The notes below the pieces were generated by a model. It had not been told where the DNA came from and did no database searches. It was given only the letters and a program-made list of their open reading frames with translations. From assembly GCF_033568475.1 (NCBI RefSeq), contig NC_133120.1, positions 93,948,151-94,012,150 on the forward strand: a stretch of DNA of 64,000 nucleotides. The letters are read 5' to 3'. Both the position numbers and the translations under genes were made by a program. This stretch comes from Henckelia pumila (Eukaryota; Streptophyta; Magnoliopsida; Lamiales; Gesneriaceae). Position 1 is the first letter of the stretch. Each line of letters begins with the position of its first letter. Below are positions 11,383 to 23,864 of this stretch, one piece after another.

Positions 11383-14300
11383 CTAAAAACAACCCTTACC
11401 CCATTCACGTAGAATACCATCATCGCTGAGGCTCGGGGGAACCTGTGCTGGGTTGTCAGCAAGTTCTCTCACTCTAGATAGAATTTGGGCAGGGATCGGA
11501 ACTGAAGCATTTTTACGGGATGAAGTGTGCATCTGCTGCATTATTCACCAAGGATAACTAAGCATGGTTGAAAATAACATAGATGGGAGTCACTAGTAGT
11601 TTTGACACGGCTAATATTTGAATACCATTCATATTTATCACAAAAGAAAATGATCATCATGCTGAAATTCGAAATAAAAATAGAGATGTTAGACAATAGT
11701 TTACAAAAAACAATGAACATGTTCGCATGTGCAGAATTAGTTTCCTACAACTGACATGCATACTTTATATCACTTCACAAAGTCATTGTAAGATGGTTGG
11801 GATATGGGGATAGACTCATCTGACTAGTCACTACTCAGACTGAAGAGGTACCCAAACCATCATAATCACACAAACTGATTATTGAAAATTCTATCATGGA
11901 TAAAATGTTTAATTTCGTACACAGATAGGCTTTATTTGACAGTGAGGAGAAAAAAGTAGAGAACAAACAAATAGCAGCGTATGTTGAAATGGATAACACG
12001 ATTAATCGCTTCAGAATCATACTTAGTGGTGGTATAAATGTGCATCTTAAATAAAGTTCAACTGTCAACGTGGAAAAGTGGATTAGCCTGATGTGGCAAC
12101 ACACTGTGCTCACCCCATTTCGAGCTGGCGGCTCTGCAAGGCTAGCTCTGAGGAGATTGCGCCACTTATCCTACAAAAAAGTATTCCACCATTTAAACTT
12201 AAAATAATAACTAAAAAGTCGATGTTGTAGAAGAATACCAAATTCTGCTGCAGTTCATTTACTAAACCTTTATATACCAACCTTGAGATCAACCGAAGTT
12301 CTGTAAGAACATGATACAAAGGCAGAACGCTTAATCTCAGACCATCTACCGGCACCATATTTAGCAACTCCTTCAACCAGCTTAACAACCTCACTTAGAG
12401 TCCAAGGTCGATGATGTTTCCTCCTTGTTCCTCCATTTTCTTTGGCAACTGTGACCACCTCGTCATCTGAAGCATTGCTATGTGGTCTCACATTTTGCGA
12501 TACCACTTCCTTCTCCAGCGGAACTGCCTCGTTTTCAGATTGTGGCATGCCTTCCTCTGGAAAAGAAACCTGCCAGGAACATTCACAGAAGATGCACTAA
12601 AATATATGTAACATCAGCACAAATTTCTCCATGGTATATATATCACATGGAGAGTCGGTATTTTGCAGTGTAATATAGACCCGCAGTACACAAACATTTT
12701 ATCAATGGAACAAACAGAAAACAACAAGAGGTCAAAAAAATCGATATGAAGAAGCAATGATAACCTTAGATATACCACATTACTATGATAACCTTTGATA
12801 TACCAGATTACACTGATAACCTTTAATATACCAGATTACAGTGATAACCTTTGATATACCCAATTACAACCAGAACTGCCTGAAACCTGTTCACATTAAT
12901 TTTGTTCACCACTAACAATTTGCACCATGCAACACAGTTATCAATATTTAAATACTTGAGCAAACGGCTATGGTTGATAAGGCCCAATCAAGTTAACTAT
13001 ATCACCTCTTCAGCTTTTTAATATCAGTGAAAAGAAAGTAGACCAACATCACATTTAGAAAGCTAAGAAAATTATCTTACAGGCACTTCAATCAATCTGG
13101 GAGATAAGCTGGCTTCAAAAACCTTGTCCAAACTTTCACTCCGAAGTTTTTCACTGCATGAAACATTGTTCTTTACCAGACTGGTCGGCAACCCCTTGTC
13201 ACTTAACTGTAGTTTCTACACAGGAGAAAGCACGTAAATGGTACCATCTCACAAGTTGAACAGAAATTTGGCTGGTACAAGTGGATGCAATTTTTGAAAA
13301 ACTAAACAGATAGAATATAACAAATTTTATTTTTTGAAAGTGAAAACAAAACATTACACCATAATATCCTCCATTACAATACTAGACAACAATTCAGTAG
13401 TATAGACATCAACAAAATCATACTCATAACCTATATGAAATAAGAGGTATTGTTTCACTACCATGAGGGTCATGAAGCTTTCCCTTGGACGACTACGTCG
13501 AACTCGAGAGACATATGGGACCTGAACTCCAGAACCACCAAGTGAATCCTGTCTCATGAGACATTTTCCATCTTGTACAACAGTCTGAACAGGTATTACG
13601 TGAACCTTTGCTGATGGTTCGTAACATGCAGAGGGTTGGCTCCCGGAGGAAATTATTTTGGCACCAGAATCCCGGGATTCTTCTTCCGAAAGCTCTTCAA
13701 TATATCGTCGTGTGGGCTTTCGAACTCTTTTTGTTGGTCTTTCTTCTGCACTACCATCTTTACTCCCACAATTTTCTTCTGTTGTAAAACTTTGTACTTT
13801 TGTTCTGTTACTATTCGAGTGAATTCCCTTGTGGTCATCAAAGCAAGTTGAATTTTCAGAGTCCTCCCGTGAAGATTGAACAACACAATCAACTCCTTTC
13901 CCTTTTTTTACCACCCTATTGTCTGTGATAACAAGAGTGGTAGCCGAGAAATCACAAGAATTAGTCAATCCCATGATGATTCTCCTTTTAAGCCATCGCT
14001 TGTCCTTCACAGAAGTTTCCCTTCCAAAAGTTGCTTTGAATGTCTCCTGGAGTTCTTTCATTGTCAGATTGTCCAGGTGTATCTCCCCCTTCAAGAGAGA
14101 GAAATTAGGCATCATACTAATACCAATAGCAGAAGTTGAGGTACCATCTTCAGCCGAACCAGAAAGTTTTGAACATCCCTCTGAAGGTCTAGACTGGTCA
14201 ACAACATCATCATTAGTAAATCGATGGATTTTTTCCTGTAGAATAAAAATAAACAAGAAGTCGTCATCATAGTGTAGCCATCTTTGACATGAAACCAAAA

Positions 14301-16259
14301 ACAATTCAAGAAGATCATAATTATGTCAATGACAATTCATGGTAATAGAAGAAAGAATAAGATCACATAAAGCTGAAAACAGACAAATATTTGGGCCTCG
14401 AATATATCCCAATTTGACCACGAAATCTTTAATATCCACTAACTGCACAAATAACAAAGTAGGAGTAGCAGTAATAAAAACGTGTCAGGAAACACTATCT
14501 CTAATACCTCATCTCGAATATCCATTTTCTCAGAATCCACTTCAAGGTCAGGGGGCAGTTTTTCTGCATCAACTTCTAGGTTCTCATGTTGTAGCAAGCC
14601 TAAAAAATAAACAAGGTTCAGCAACTCAAAGAAGGCAGCTGTCAGATAAGATATGATGGGGGTAACATGTGAACCCCCAGCTTCTTTCACAGAAACGAGC
14701 AGAGAACGGTCAAAAAAAGTTCCGTATTTTTTTATCGTCTTAACATGGGTTGCATGGGTTTAAGAGGATCACTAATCGACTTGTGATTGCTGAAAAAACT
14801 AGAAAGTTCTAGCCGCTAGAACTTTTAAAGCAATATTGACATAGACCAAATTATATTGCTTGAGTAGTTCTCGAAGCAACTTTCATACGGGAAAGATCAT
14901 GGGCCTGGGATTAGACAGATGGTACAAGGGTGATAGCCACGAAACCTTGTGGGAATCTAAGAGTTGTTAGTAATATCATAGTTTAACACCTTAGTGCGTG
15001 CGTGGAAGCCTCTTTTTCGAGCAGTAAGGTAAAATATCATACTCTCCAACCGATGTCCTGTCTCCATTCCCGTGAGATCAGCTCAGGAAAAGATGCAAGA
15101 ATTGAACACAGATCTGACACTTCAATTTGTAAACACCAATTTGTCCATGTAAAGAAGTGTGGCCAGTTTACATGCTGTCGAAAAAAGACTCACAAGTCTC
15201 GAACCCTAAAAGCTTAAACCTTTCAAGGCACCTATTTCTAGAAGTAATCTCCCTCAACAGAGCAAAACAAAGTGGAATAAACCCATGATATTAAGAGCAA
15301 CTAAAATTTTAAACAAGTATGGAAAAGGATATTGCTTGTCTGAACATGAACTCAGAAATGGAAAAATTTATGAAGGTAAACTGGGATACAGAACATTCGC
15401 GCGCAAGATTAATATATTTTGTCTTTGAACTGAACTATATCCATGGGACATGCACCTCCTGTGGAACAGTGATTATGGTTATAGCGCCGCTTAGAAAGCC
15501 CAAAACACAAAAATGAGGAAATGAATCAAAATTTATATTCGTGAACCTTCTGATATTTTAAACTGTTTGTTAAAATCAGATCCAAAGTGTGCACATTTCA
15601 GAGTTTGCGCAGAGTCTGAAATTATTCCGCCTTCAATTTTGTCATCATCAAGCAAGTCCTTTACTGTCATAACTTGGTCATCTGTTGCAGGAACTAATGT
15701 CCCATCTTCAACAACCTAAATTTGAAATTGTTAATCAAAATTTAATATCCGAACGAAACAGTTCTCCAACAAATTTCTGCCTCGAGAGAACAATAAAAGG
15801 AAGATAAAACGGAAAATTAAGTGGATCAAAGATGCACTTCTAACATGTGGACTTCTAACAGAAAAAAACTGCATTTATGACACTACCAATCGACTCACTA
15901 TACACATCACATTAATCAAGAGTTGGACTGAACTCGGCAGGTATATTCACCGGGAACCAACAAACTAAGAACGCAAATCATGGCATCGTCGATAAAGAGC
16001 TCAAAAAACTCTGAAAAAAGGAATTCCCTTGCTATACAATCATCCTTGAAGGATTAATTTTACCGCCAAGATGCAACACAATTTTGATCCTCTATTAGGT
16101 TAGTTAAATTATCAATAACAATAGTCTTTTCACAAATTGACATACCCGGACAAGGTGGTAAACGACAGGATCATCAGTCTTTGGCGGCGATATAGTGATT
16201 CCATTTATCTCGGTGAAGTTATCTTTAACTTTAGCTTCCTCATCGACCACAGTCTCCAT
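11383..16259 (-). CDS. TRF-like / Myb (telobox) DNA-binding protein
   Basis: Eight exons read right to left: 16259-16146, 15715-15547, 14599-14508, 14235-13462, 13215-13081, 12569-12282, 12170-12114, 11535-11383. Borders are GT-AG and phases are consistent, giving about 593 residues. The start METVVDEEAK has a coding exon directly behind it. Residues about 180-212 hold the plant-specific block TMKELQETFKATFGRETSV followed by KDKRWLKRR. A basic patch (RPTKRVRKPTRRYIEE) follows. The Myb/SANT domain lies near residues 480-540: RPWTLSEVVKLVEGVAKYG, then SYRTSVDLK joined across the intron to DKWRNLLRASL, which is the telobox form of the recognition helix. The tail has SVPIPAQILSRVRELA. Family members are nuclear and bind telomeric-type repeats or act as transcriptional regulators; the exact target is not deducible. 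The last exon could splice onward instead of stopping at 11383. Confidence 0.85.
12759..12870. repeat. 28-bp minisatellite, four units, in a TRF-like gene intron
   Basis: Units start at 12759, 12787, 12815 and 12843 and each begins GATAACCTT(T)(A/G)ATATACC. The period is exactly 28 bp with few substitutions. It lies in the intron between exons 5 and 6. Confidence 0.9.
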
Positions 16260-16715
16260 TGAAAATTACTCACATGCCACTTCCGCAAGCAAACTATGGA
16301 AGAAAACACAAAATTTCCTCAAAGAAACTCGATTTTAATCTTCAAAACTGGGCGACGCAGAATCATACAGCTCATGCATGATATACTTCACAAATTGATG
16401 CGACTGTGCAGAAAACATCATAATTCTAGAAGGAATAACCGTAACTGAACTCACCACTCTATCCAATGAATTCAGGTAACTGCACTGAGAATCATCGAAG
16501 AATAATACGCAAGGGAATAATCCAGTGCCTAGCGTTAGGAAAGTGAACCAAAATCAAAGGGGGGATTAGGGTTTCCAATTTTGGTTCGAGCAACCTGAGC
16601 CGAAACCAAGAGGCGTGAATCAACTCGATTTAACTGTACATTTTTCATTTTGTCAAATTTAAAACAATAAGAATTATATTTACTATTAATTAAGGGAGAC
16701 GAGTGAATAGTAATC

Positions 16716-17163
16716 TACTAGCCGTATCGTACACGCATTATGTATGTAATGTTATATACAAATATTATGTTATATGTGTATATAATATAAATTTATATTT
16801 TTTAAGTATTTGATTTTAATTTTTTTTTCAATTTGATAATTTTGGGGGGTTTTTTTAAAAAAATAAATTAATTAAAAGTGAGCATACCAAGAGACCAATA
16901 CCACTAAGGTGCTCTTTCTTTATATATAGTATAGATACTATTAATTAAGGGAGATTGGTTGATAGTAACTAACTTTTGGTGAGGTTTTTTTAATATGTCA
17001 ATAATACCCTTAATTAGTATTTTTTGTTTTCTAAATTTTTATTTACCTTTTTTTTACAATTTTTTATTTTATAATTTAATTACAAATATTTAGAAAACAA
17101 AAATAAATTAAAAATAAAATTATGATTGTACGAGCACGCAACGCGTGTTTCGAGTCGTTAGTA
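16716..17163. mobile_element. Possible short inverted-repeat element
   Basis: The left edge CTACTAGCCGTATCG...ACACGC and the reverse complement of the right edge (TTACTAACGACTCGAAACAC) are imperfect matches around an AT-rich core. The arms are short and diverged and no target duplication was confirmed, so this is tentative. A direct repeat, ACTATTAATTAAGGGAGA, also occurs at about 16682 and 16938. Confidence 0.35.
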
Positions 17164-18035
17164 AATTATAAATTACAAATTATAAATTTCAAAAAACAAA
17201 ATAAAATAAAAACTCTTAACTCAAACACGATTATAGATTAAGCGTGTTCTCAATTCAATAACATAAAGAATCAAAAGTGTTTTCTCAATCTTTTGATAGA
17301 AGTAAGTTTGGATATCCACCTCTAGCTTACAATGAAACTAACAACAGATAATCACGAGATAAACAATTGATCTCAAAGGAACCTTCAGAAAGCTTGTTTC
17401 TGAGAATCCACGAAGAAGAACAATCGACAAACACCATAAAGTTGTTAAACTTTGATAAGTTTGATTTGAAAACAAAGCAAAACTTTGACAAAATTATAGA
17501 TAGAATTTTATTTGATCAAAATCAATCAATAATATGAATTGTTATTATTCAATAATGAATGTATATGTTGTATTTACATTACAACTCCGAATAATAAAAG
17601 ATAACGCAAAATAATGCAAAAAATATCACATAAAAATTTCATAGTAGACTTAGAATACTCAAAAATAGAAAAAAAATAAAAATACTCAAAAATCCCCGCA
17701 CACATTGTACACGCGCGAACTGTGTGAGAGAGAGTGCAGCGCGGGGGCGCATGAAGTTCGCATTCTCAATTGTTGAAATCTCGGCGACAACGCGGGGGCG
17801 CTAGGAATTGAGCGTGGGAGCGCTGCTCCTTAGGCGCGGGGGCGCCCGTGCGTTGCACATGAGCTTCAAATTTTGTATTTTCTTCGATGTTTTCTTCACT
17901 TTTTTGATTTTTTTTTTTGGACTTCAATAATATTATAACATCCTCCAAATTGATCTCCAAGCATTCCAACATTTTCTTGATAATTTATCATCAAAAATTG
18001 AAGTGCATCCTTGAACTTCTTGCTACGCCCTCTCA

Positions 18036-18495
18036 CAGGGGCGGATCTAGGATTTCGGTTTTGGGGGGGCCACCTACAAGCTAGGCATAAGAATAAAAAA
18101 TAAAATAAAAATTACAGTATCAGTTATATTCAGCTAATTAAGCATCAACTGCATGTTTCAAACAAAATATTTGTACGTTAAAGAAATTCGACGTTCATTA
18201 GAATTTTTTAAAGTTTTCGATTATAATATCAATACAAAAAATTTTAGCAATTTTTCTTTCAATACATATTATCAAAGCATCAAAGAGAAAATCGTTCTTC
18301 ATTTTGCTATGAAACCTAGTTTAATTTGTTAATATACATGTCTGAGAATGACTCTCTAAAACCAAGATCCTAGATCTATATTGTTTCTCATTCTCTTTAA
18401 TTTATTTGAAATATGTTATTGTATTACTTTCAAAATATATATATATGTCTATCTTCAAATATATATATATATAATTTTATTTTATACTCAATTTT

Positions 18496-18587
<92 letters not shown>

Positions 18588-19427
18588 TTACTTATTTTTC
18601 ACACATATTAACAATTATTTTGGAAATGTAAATTGGTAAATAAATTTTAAAGTTTATTCTTATTTAATGAATATTTATATAGTGTAAAAAAATATTGAAA
18701 GTAATCTATATATTTAATGAAAATCTCAATTAAATATGAGTGTATTTCATAAAAAAAAGTAGAAAATATTATTAATTATTGTAGAAGTTTATATATTTTG
18801 GAAAAAAAAAATGAAAAAGTGATTATATATGAAACAAATAGAGTGTGTAATTTTAGAGGATAAATTTTAAATATATCAATAAATATACAAATATTTAAGA
18901 TATTTGGAGTTGTTTTTTCGATTAATATGATATCTTCTTCCATTTTATTTGTTATTATAATGTCATTTTATTTTATATAATTTTAGAGAATAAATTTTAA
19001 AAATTTCAATAAAAAAAATTTATCATTAATTTAAAAATAATAATAATTTAGATAAAGAAGAAGAGGGAAATGATAGAAAAATAAATTACGGATGAGTGAG
19101 AGAGAAGAAAAATGGAAAATTAAAAATAGAATAAGAAGGAAAAAATAAAATAAAATTCAAACAAGAGTTTGTGTGAGAGAGGAGGAAAACGGAAAACATA
19201 AGAGAGAATAAGAGGGAAAAAAGCAAAAGAAAATTAGAAATGGGAGCCGGTAGAATCGAATGCTGACAGACTAATACATGATGGAGCTTTTTGCCATTAA
19301 CTACGTGAAACTCTTCTTAAAATTAATGGGACCGTTGTTATATGTACTTAGTTTTCAAAAATATTAATTATATAGTATTAAATTTTTTTTAATTTTTTGG
19401 GGGGGTCCTATAGTGGATCCGCCTCCG
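18036..19427. mobile_element. Non-autonomous hAT-like transposon with 8-bp target duplication
   Basis: The left end CAGGGGCGGATCTAG and the reverse complement of the right end (CGGAGGCGGATCCAC) form a terminal inverted repeat. The 8 bases CCCTCTCA flank the element on both sides (18028-18035 and 19428-19435), the size expected for hAT. The 1392-bp interior is AT-rich, holds a CT/CA/TA microsatellite, and encodes no transposase. Removing it restores the gypsy relic. Confidence 0.85.
18498..18587. repeat. Compound (CT)n(CA)n(TA)n microsatellite
   Basis: CT, then CA (about 15 units), then TA (about 23 units) follow in direct succession inside the hAT-like element. Open frames across it are artefacts of the repeat. 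Confidence 0.9.
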
Positions 19428-20038
19428 CCCTCTCATCATTGATCCTCGCAGCATCTCTAATGGATCTTTAGCTTCCTTAGCAATGTGATCAATTCGTAGG
19501 CTTTTCAGATTCACATCACCATTTTTTAAAATAAAAATTGATCGAGTTCATTTTACAAATTTCTCCCATAATTACCAAGGAAGAGTTTAATAATATTTTT
19601 CATACACTACCGTTGCCTTGCAAAATTTTTAAAATAAATTAAATGAAAATGGTTGTACTCTGTAAATCAGGCGTAAAAAGATTCAAAATTAGTTGAGGTT
19701 CACCAAAGACGTGAATAAAGGAAAATTAGATACTACTTGTATAAACATTGCTCCAAGAAAATAGATGTAGAGTGTATTGGTTTTTTAATAGATCTTAAGT
19801 ATATTGATAAATTTTACACTTTTAGATATACTATTAAGATGATGTACGTACAGGTGGGGTACAATTTTCCGGGATAGTGAAGGATAAAAAATTAATTACG
19901 GTTGACTAATTGATGTCAACATATTTCATTCTAATAATTCAATAATTATTCTAAATAACATAAAATTATTGGATAATTAATTTCGGAACTTTACCAAAAG
20001 AATAATGGAGAAATATCAAGAAATATAAGGGTGTAGAG

Positions 20039-20876
20039 TAGGGGTGACGAAAATTTCCGAAATCCCGATCCTTCCCAAATCCCATCCCATTCCAGTCCCG
20101 AAAAAATCCCAACTCAAAATTTTTCCGACCCGAACTTTTGGGATTTTTTCCATCCCGATTAATATCGAAAGATGGATCGGGAATAAAACCTTATCCCGAC
20201 GGGATTTTCGACCCGTTCCGAAATAAAATAATAATATATTTTATTAATAACTTTATTAATATAATAAGCTAAATATTTTTAGGTTTCAACTCATATAACA
20301 GTTAATTGTGAACTTAATTCGAATAATTTTTATTGTTGGAATGATCAAATTTTAAAATCACGAAATTCCATTTTATTTTTGTGTATTTTTTTAAAAAATT
20401 AAATTAATAATTTAATTAATTCACATTTATAATAATCTCATTAGAACAAATATGTAGAACCAGACTCAATAGATTAATTTGACAATCTGTTTAACAAAAT
20501 TTATTTAATAATTGTATCCGAACATTTTATTAATAATTATCCGATACATTTTTTTCCTTAACAAAATCTTGAAACATTATCCGGAATATTTTAATAATAT
20601 ATGTTTTAAGTTGAATATTTATTTTTATTTATAAATATAAGTTTCTAAATATAGTATATTTAATAAAATAATCACATTTTTTTTAATTTTTTGAATGAAA
20701 TCTTGAATATGAAAAAAAAAATCGAGATTTTTTCTTCCTATCCGACGGGATCCCGAATAGTCGGGTCCCGAAATGTTTCGGGTACGGGATCGGGAGAAAA
20801 AAAATTTCCAATTTTTTTCGGGACGGAAGTTGGGTAGGGGGTTTACGGGACGGATCCCAACCCTATTCCACTCCTA
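20039..20876. mobile_element. hAT-like element with diverged 8-bp target duplication
   Basis: The left end TAGGGGTGACGAAAATT matches the reverse complement of the right end (TAGGAGTGGAATAGG). Flanks are GTGTAGAG (20031-20038) and GTGTAAAG (20877-20884), an 8-bp duplication with one mismatch. Sub-terminal regions are rich in CCCGA / TCGGG motifs (for example CCCGACGGGATT and its mirror GACGGGATCCCGA), typical of plant hAT sub-terminal repeats. No transposase is present. Confidence 0.8.
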
Positions 20877-21572
20877 GTGTAAAGGGTGTCGAAGCCATTG
20901 GGGCTAAATTAGAAAATTATAATAAGGTGAGGTTGTGAACAAAAACTCAAAGCTATTTAATTTGTTTCAAAAAGTAAAAAATAAAAATAGGTGGGACTCG
21001 AGCCCACCCTAACCCAACGTGGGCCATGTTCTGGTTTTGTGGATAACATTTTGGAAAAATTACAAATTTGGTCATTTAAGTTTTTTTTTTTTTTTTTTTG
21101 ATTTTGAAATTTTATCTTCATGTTATATAATCGGATTTAAAATTTTATTTATTTATATTTGATTTTTTTTTAAAAAAAATTATTAGTTTTTTTACATAAC
21201 ACCGACGCTGAGTGTTAATGTGTTAAGTATGAGTACTTTCATGTAAAAATAAGTAAAATTTCAAAACATATTGCCAAAATTGCAAAAAAGAAAAAAGAAA
21301 AAAGAAAAAACACAAACTAAAAAATCCATAACTCCACAAAAGTTTTATCATTTTAAAAAGTCATTAAAACTCTGGATTGAATATACTGTAAAACTCAATT
21401 ATGATTTTATAGCGGACCAAAATTGTAAAAAGATGAATAATGAATATACATGAGAGGCAATTGATAGTTTGATGAGATGTGCACTAAACTGCGGCAAACA
21501 AACGTGCATGGGTGGCTCACTGTGAGTACAAAAACAAGCTATTTTACACGACATTTTCCATTTCTTGATGAG

Positions 21573-23728
21573 TTATGATACAATATTTCTGTTGTTTGAG
21601 GAAGGCAAAACAAACCCTTTTATCAAAGCATTCAGAGTATAAGGAGAATCGATATTCACTGCATGTCCTGTATCCGGGATTATTTCCAACTTTGCATTTG
21701 GACCCAAGTTTCTGCATTCAAAACAATTGCATACATATTATGTCCTATCAACTTCAAATGAAGCACAAACCGCGAAAAATATTTACCTTTGTAACTCATG
21801 GGCAAAACTTATCGGGAAAATTTTGTCCTTGTCACCCCAAACAAGCAATGTTTCCTTCGATCCGAATTATATAGGCGGTTAGCAAGAAGAGAATTATATA
21901 GGCGGCGATGCCTAAATAGATTACATGTTACGGCAGAAATTGCTTGGGATATATCGTCTATATATATCAGAGTGATCACTTGTATTTGTAAGGGTGAAAT
22001 ATAAATTACTTACTTGTGTTAAGGATCGAACATTGCATTCTGCTTTATTTTCTATCAAATGCTCCACCAGCTCTTGTTTCCCTCTCCTGTTTTCGTTGCA
22101 CATTACCTTGTTTCACATAAGACTTGATCTTGTCAGATGAGCATGCAAATGAAGGCGATATCTAGTTTAATTTCTTCTCCGCAAACTCGTACGTACAACC
22201 AGAGCTAGGAATTCTTAATGAGCACGTGCAAAAGGTGAATTAAGCTTAAATTATCTCATAGCCATCAACTAGAGAAAATGAAACAAAGAGTTGATATCTG
22301 TAAGTTGTACACGCAACTCTTGCTCGGAGGGCGGTCACTACCAAGTTTCTATATATAGATAGTGTTTGGGAGCTCTTCTAGGAAGCACTTCTCAGCTTTT
22401 CGTTAACAAAATTTCACAAAATTTCAAATTTTTGTTAACAGAAAAGCTGAGAAGTGCTTTTAAAAAGCTCTCTCAAACACTGCCATAGTCTGTTTGGTCA
22501 GCTAATTCGGATAATATGAACTCTAGACACTAGCAATTGTAGAATTTTTTCTGTGCATCAAGATTCAATCATATACATACTTCAATATTCGTCAATGTGT
22601 GATCCCTTGACTAAAAACCCAGTGGTGTTTTAGTTTCCACCTCTTATCCACCCCGAACCCAACTCGTATCCACTGTGTTCGACACCATGCCGAACAAAAT
22701 ATCCATCTACTTTCCCAACCATATATATCAACCTCATTCCCATATATTCCCGCATTTCTTGGTATGTATGGACAACTTAATTCATTTAGTACCAAGCAAG
22801 ACAATAAGTAGCTAGGGCAAGAAGGCAATGGTGCCTTAAAAGCAAGCCTTTTTAGGTCACACAACAAATGCGTGCAATTGACAATTCAAATGAAAAATAT
22901 ATATGCAAAGCAGTAATCTCACCCACATCAACAAACTCCTGCAGCACGAAATCCGGGGCCCACTTGCAATGATTGAACTTGTGAATAGAAAGATCCATCA
23001 ACAACCGGACCCCATCCGGGTCACCCGGTAAGAGCATATCCACCACATCTCGCCCAATGCTCTTCAGCTGTTCCCACTTCCGATCCTCGTTACACCCGAC
23101 CCCACTGCTCACAATCACCATCTTCTCCACCATCTCCGGATGAATCTCAGCCACTCGATATCCCACATACCCGCCGTAGCTTATGGCGTATATGGAGCAC
23201 TTGTTCACCCCCATTCCTCTCAGCCCCTCCCACACGCACTCCGCCTGGAAAATCTCCGTACGATTCGCGCGGTTCGTGTGGGATCTCCCGAAGAACAGAA
23301 GGTCTGGAATGTAGAGATTGAATGATTCCGCCAGCGAACCCACCTTTAAGAAAACCAAAACCCAACAAATTAATTAAATCTACTAGCTAGCTATCTGAAC
23401 CAAAAAAAAAGAAGTATAATGCATGGGGTACCTGATAAGCGAATTGAAATTTGGAGTTTCCTCCGTATCCGTGGATCATCAGAAGGTTGGGCTTGTTGAA
23501 TTTACGGTGCGCCGGTGCCCAGAAATGCATGGTGGTGCGATCGTCTAGGTCGATGGTGCACTGCTCCAGGTTGCAGAAGAATCGGAAATATAGGGACATG
23601 ATAGCTTCCACTACAGGGATGACAAATGGGAAGCGCGGAATCTTGGGAAGGATGTGTTTGGAAATCGTGGCGGCGAGAGAGACGTGGAAGGAAAGGAGGT
23701 GGCGGAGATATTGGCGGAGAGCTTCCAT
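21573..23728 (-). CDS. Alpha/beta-hydrolase fold protein
   Basis: Five exons read right to left: 23728-23432, 23343-22927, 22106-22014, 21854-21787, 21711-21573, giving 337 residues. Phases fit at every junction. Residues about 22-53 are hydrophobic and may contact membranes. The oxyanion-loop motif HGYGGNS is near residue 85. The nucleophile elbow is AISYGGY with Ser154, where the usual first glycine of G-x-S-x-G is alanine. The acid is in LLVWGDKDKIFP (Asp279 likely) and the histidine in DTGHAVN (His308). The order matches the plant hydrolase family that includes At4g33180 and At2g18360, whose substrates are largely unknown. The exon 2 donor (GAT|GTGGGT) is weak and was chosen because it gives the conserved FVD-VM junction. 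Intron 2 carries a MITE. A partial copy of exons 4-5 sits at 37679-38258. Confidence 0.88.
22357..22486. mobile_element. MITE family 1, copy 2 (in hydrolase intron 2)
   Basis: GATAGTGTTTGGGAGCTC at the left and TCAAACACTGCC at the right are inverted. Inner arms GAAGCACTTCTCAGCTTTTC and its complement pair almost perfectly, and the core is AACAAAATTTC / GAAATTTTTGTT-like. This is the best-preserved hairpin of the three copies. Confidence 0.8.
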
Positions 23729-23780
23729 TTTTCAGGTGGGAAGCTCGAGGAAGAAACAGGGGAGAAGAATGGAGTAGTAG

Positions 23781-23861
23781 ATTAAATTGTTTTATGCATT
23801 TGGTTTTGGAATATATTTCTAAATTAAATTGTTTTATGCATTTGGTTTTGGAATATATTTC
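23781..23861. repeat. Tandem duplication, 42-bp period, in the hydrolase promoter
   Basis: A 39-bp block beginning ATTAAATTGTTTTATGC (23781-23819) is repeated exactly at 23823-23861, with a 3-bp spacer. It lies 53-133 bp upstream of the hydrolase start codon. Confidence 0.95.
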
Positions 23862-23864
23862 CAA

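Larger units (their letters stand above)
17215..19600 (-). mobile_element. Degenerate Ty3/gypsy LTR and polyprotein tail (relic), split by a hAT element
   Basis: The segment 17215-17940 resembles the gypsy LTR at 39846-40678 throughout. Shared stretches include AACTTTGATAAGTTTGATTT, TACAAC...AAAGATAACGCAAAATAA, GC-rich GCGCGGGGGCGC blocks, and the end ATTATAACA followed by the polypurine complement TCCTCCAAATTG. Beyond the LTR the relic runs into sequence matching the polyprotein tail (GGATCTTTAG...TGATCA), interrupted at 18036-19427 by a hAT insertion. No long reading frame remains. It is an older relative of the 40-46 kb element. The right limit is approximate. Confidence 0.75.

Noticed and set aside
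13636-14272. Plus-strand frames of 71-117 codons
   Set aside because: They lie opposite exon 4 of the TRF-like gene, whose conserved residues clearly define the minus strand as coding.
18381-18631. Frames with HTHTHT and YIYIYI repeats
   Set aside because: Pure translation of CA and TA microsatellites; the same applies at 25510-25701 and 25750-26100.
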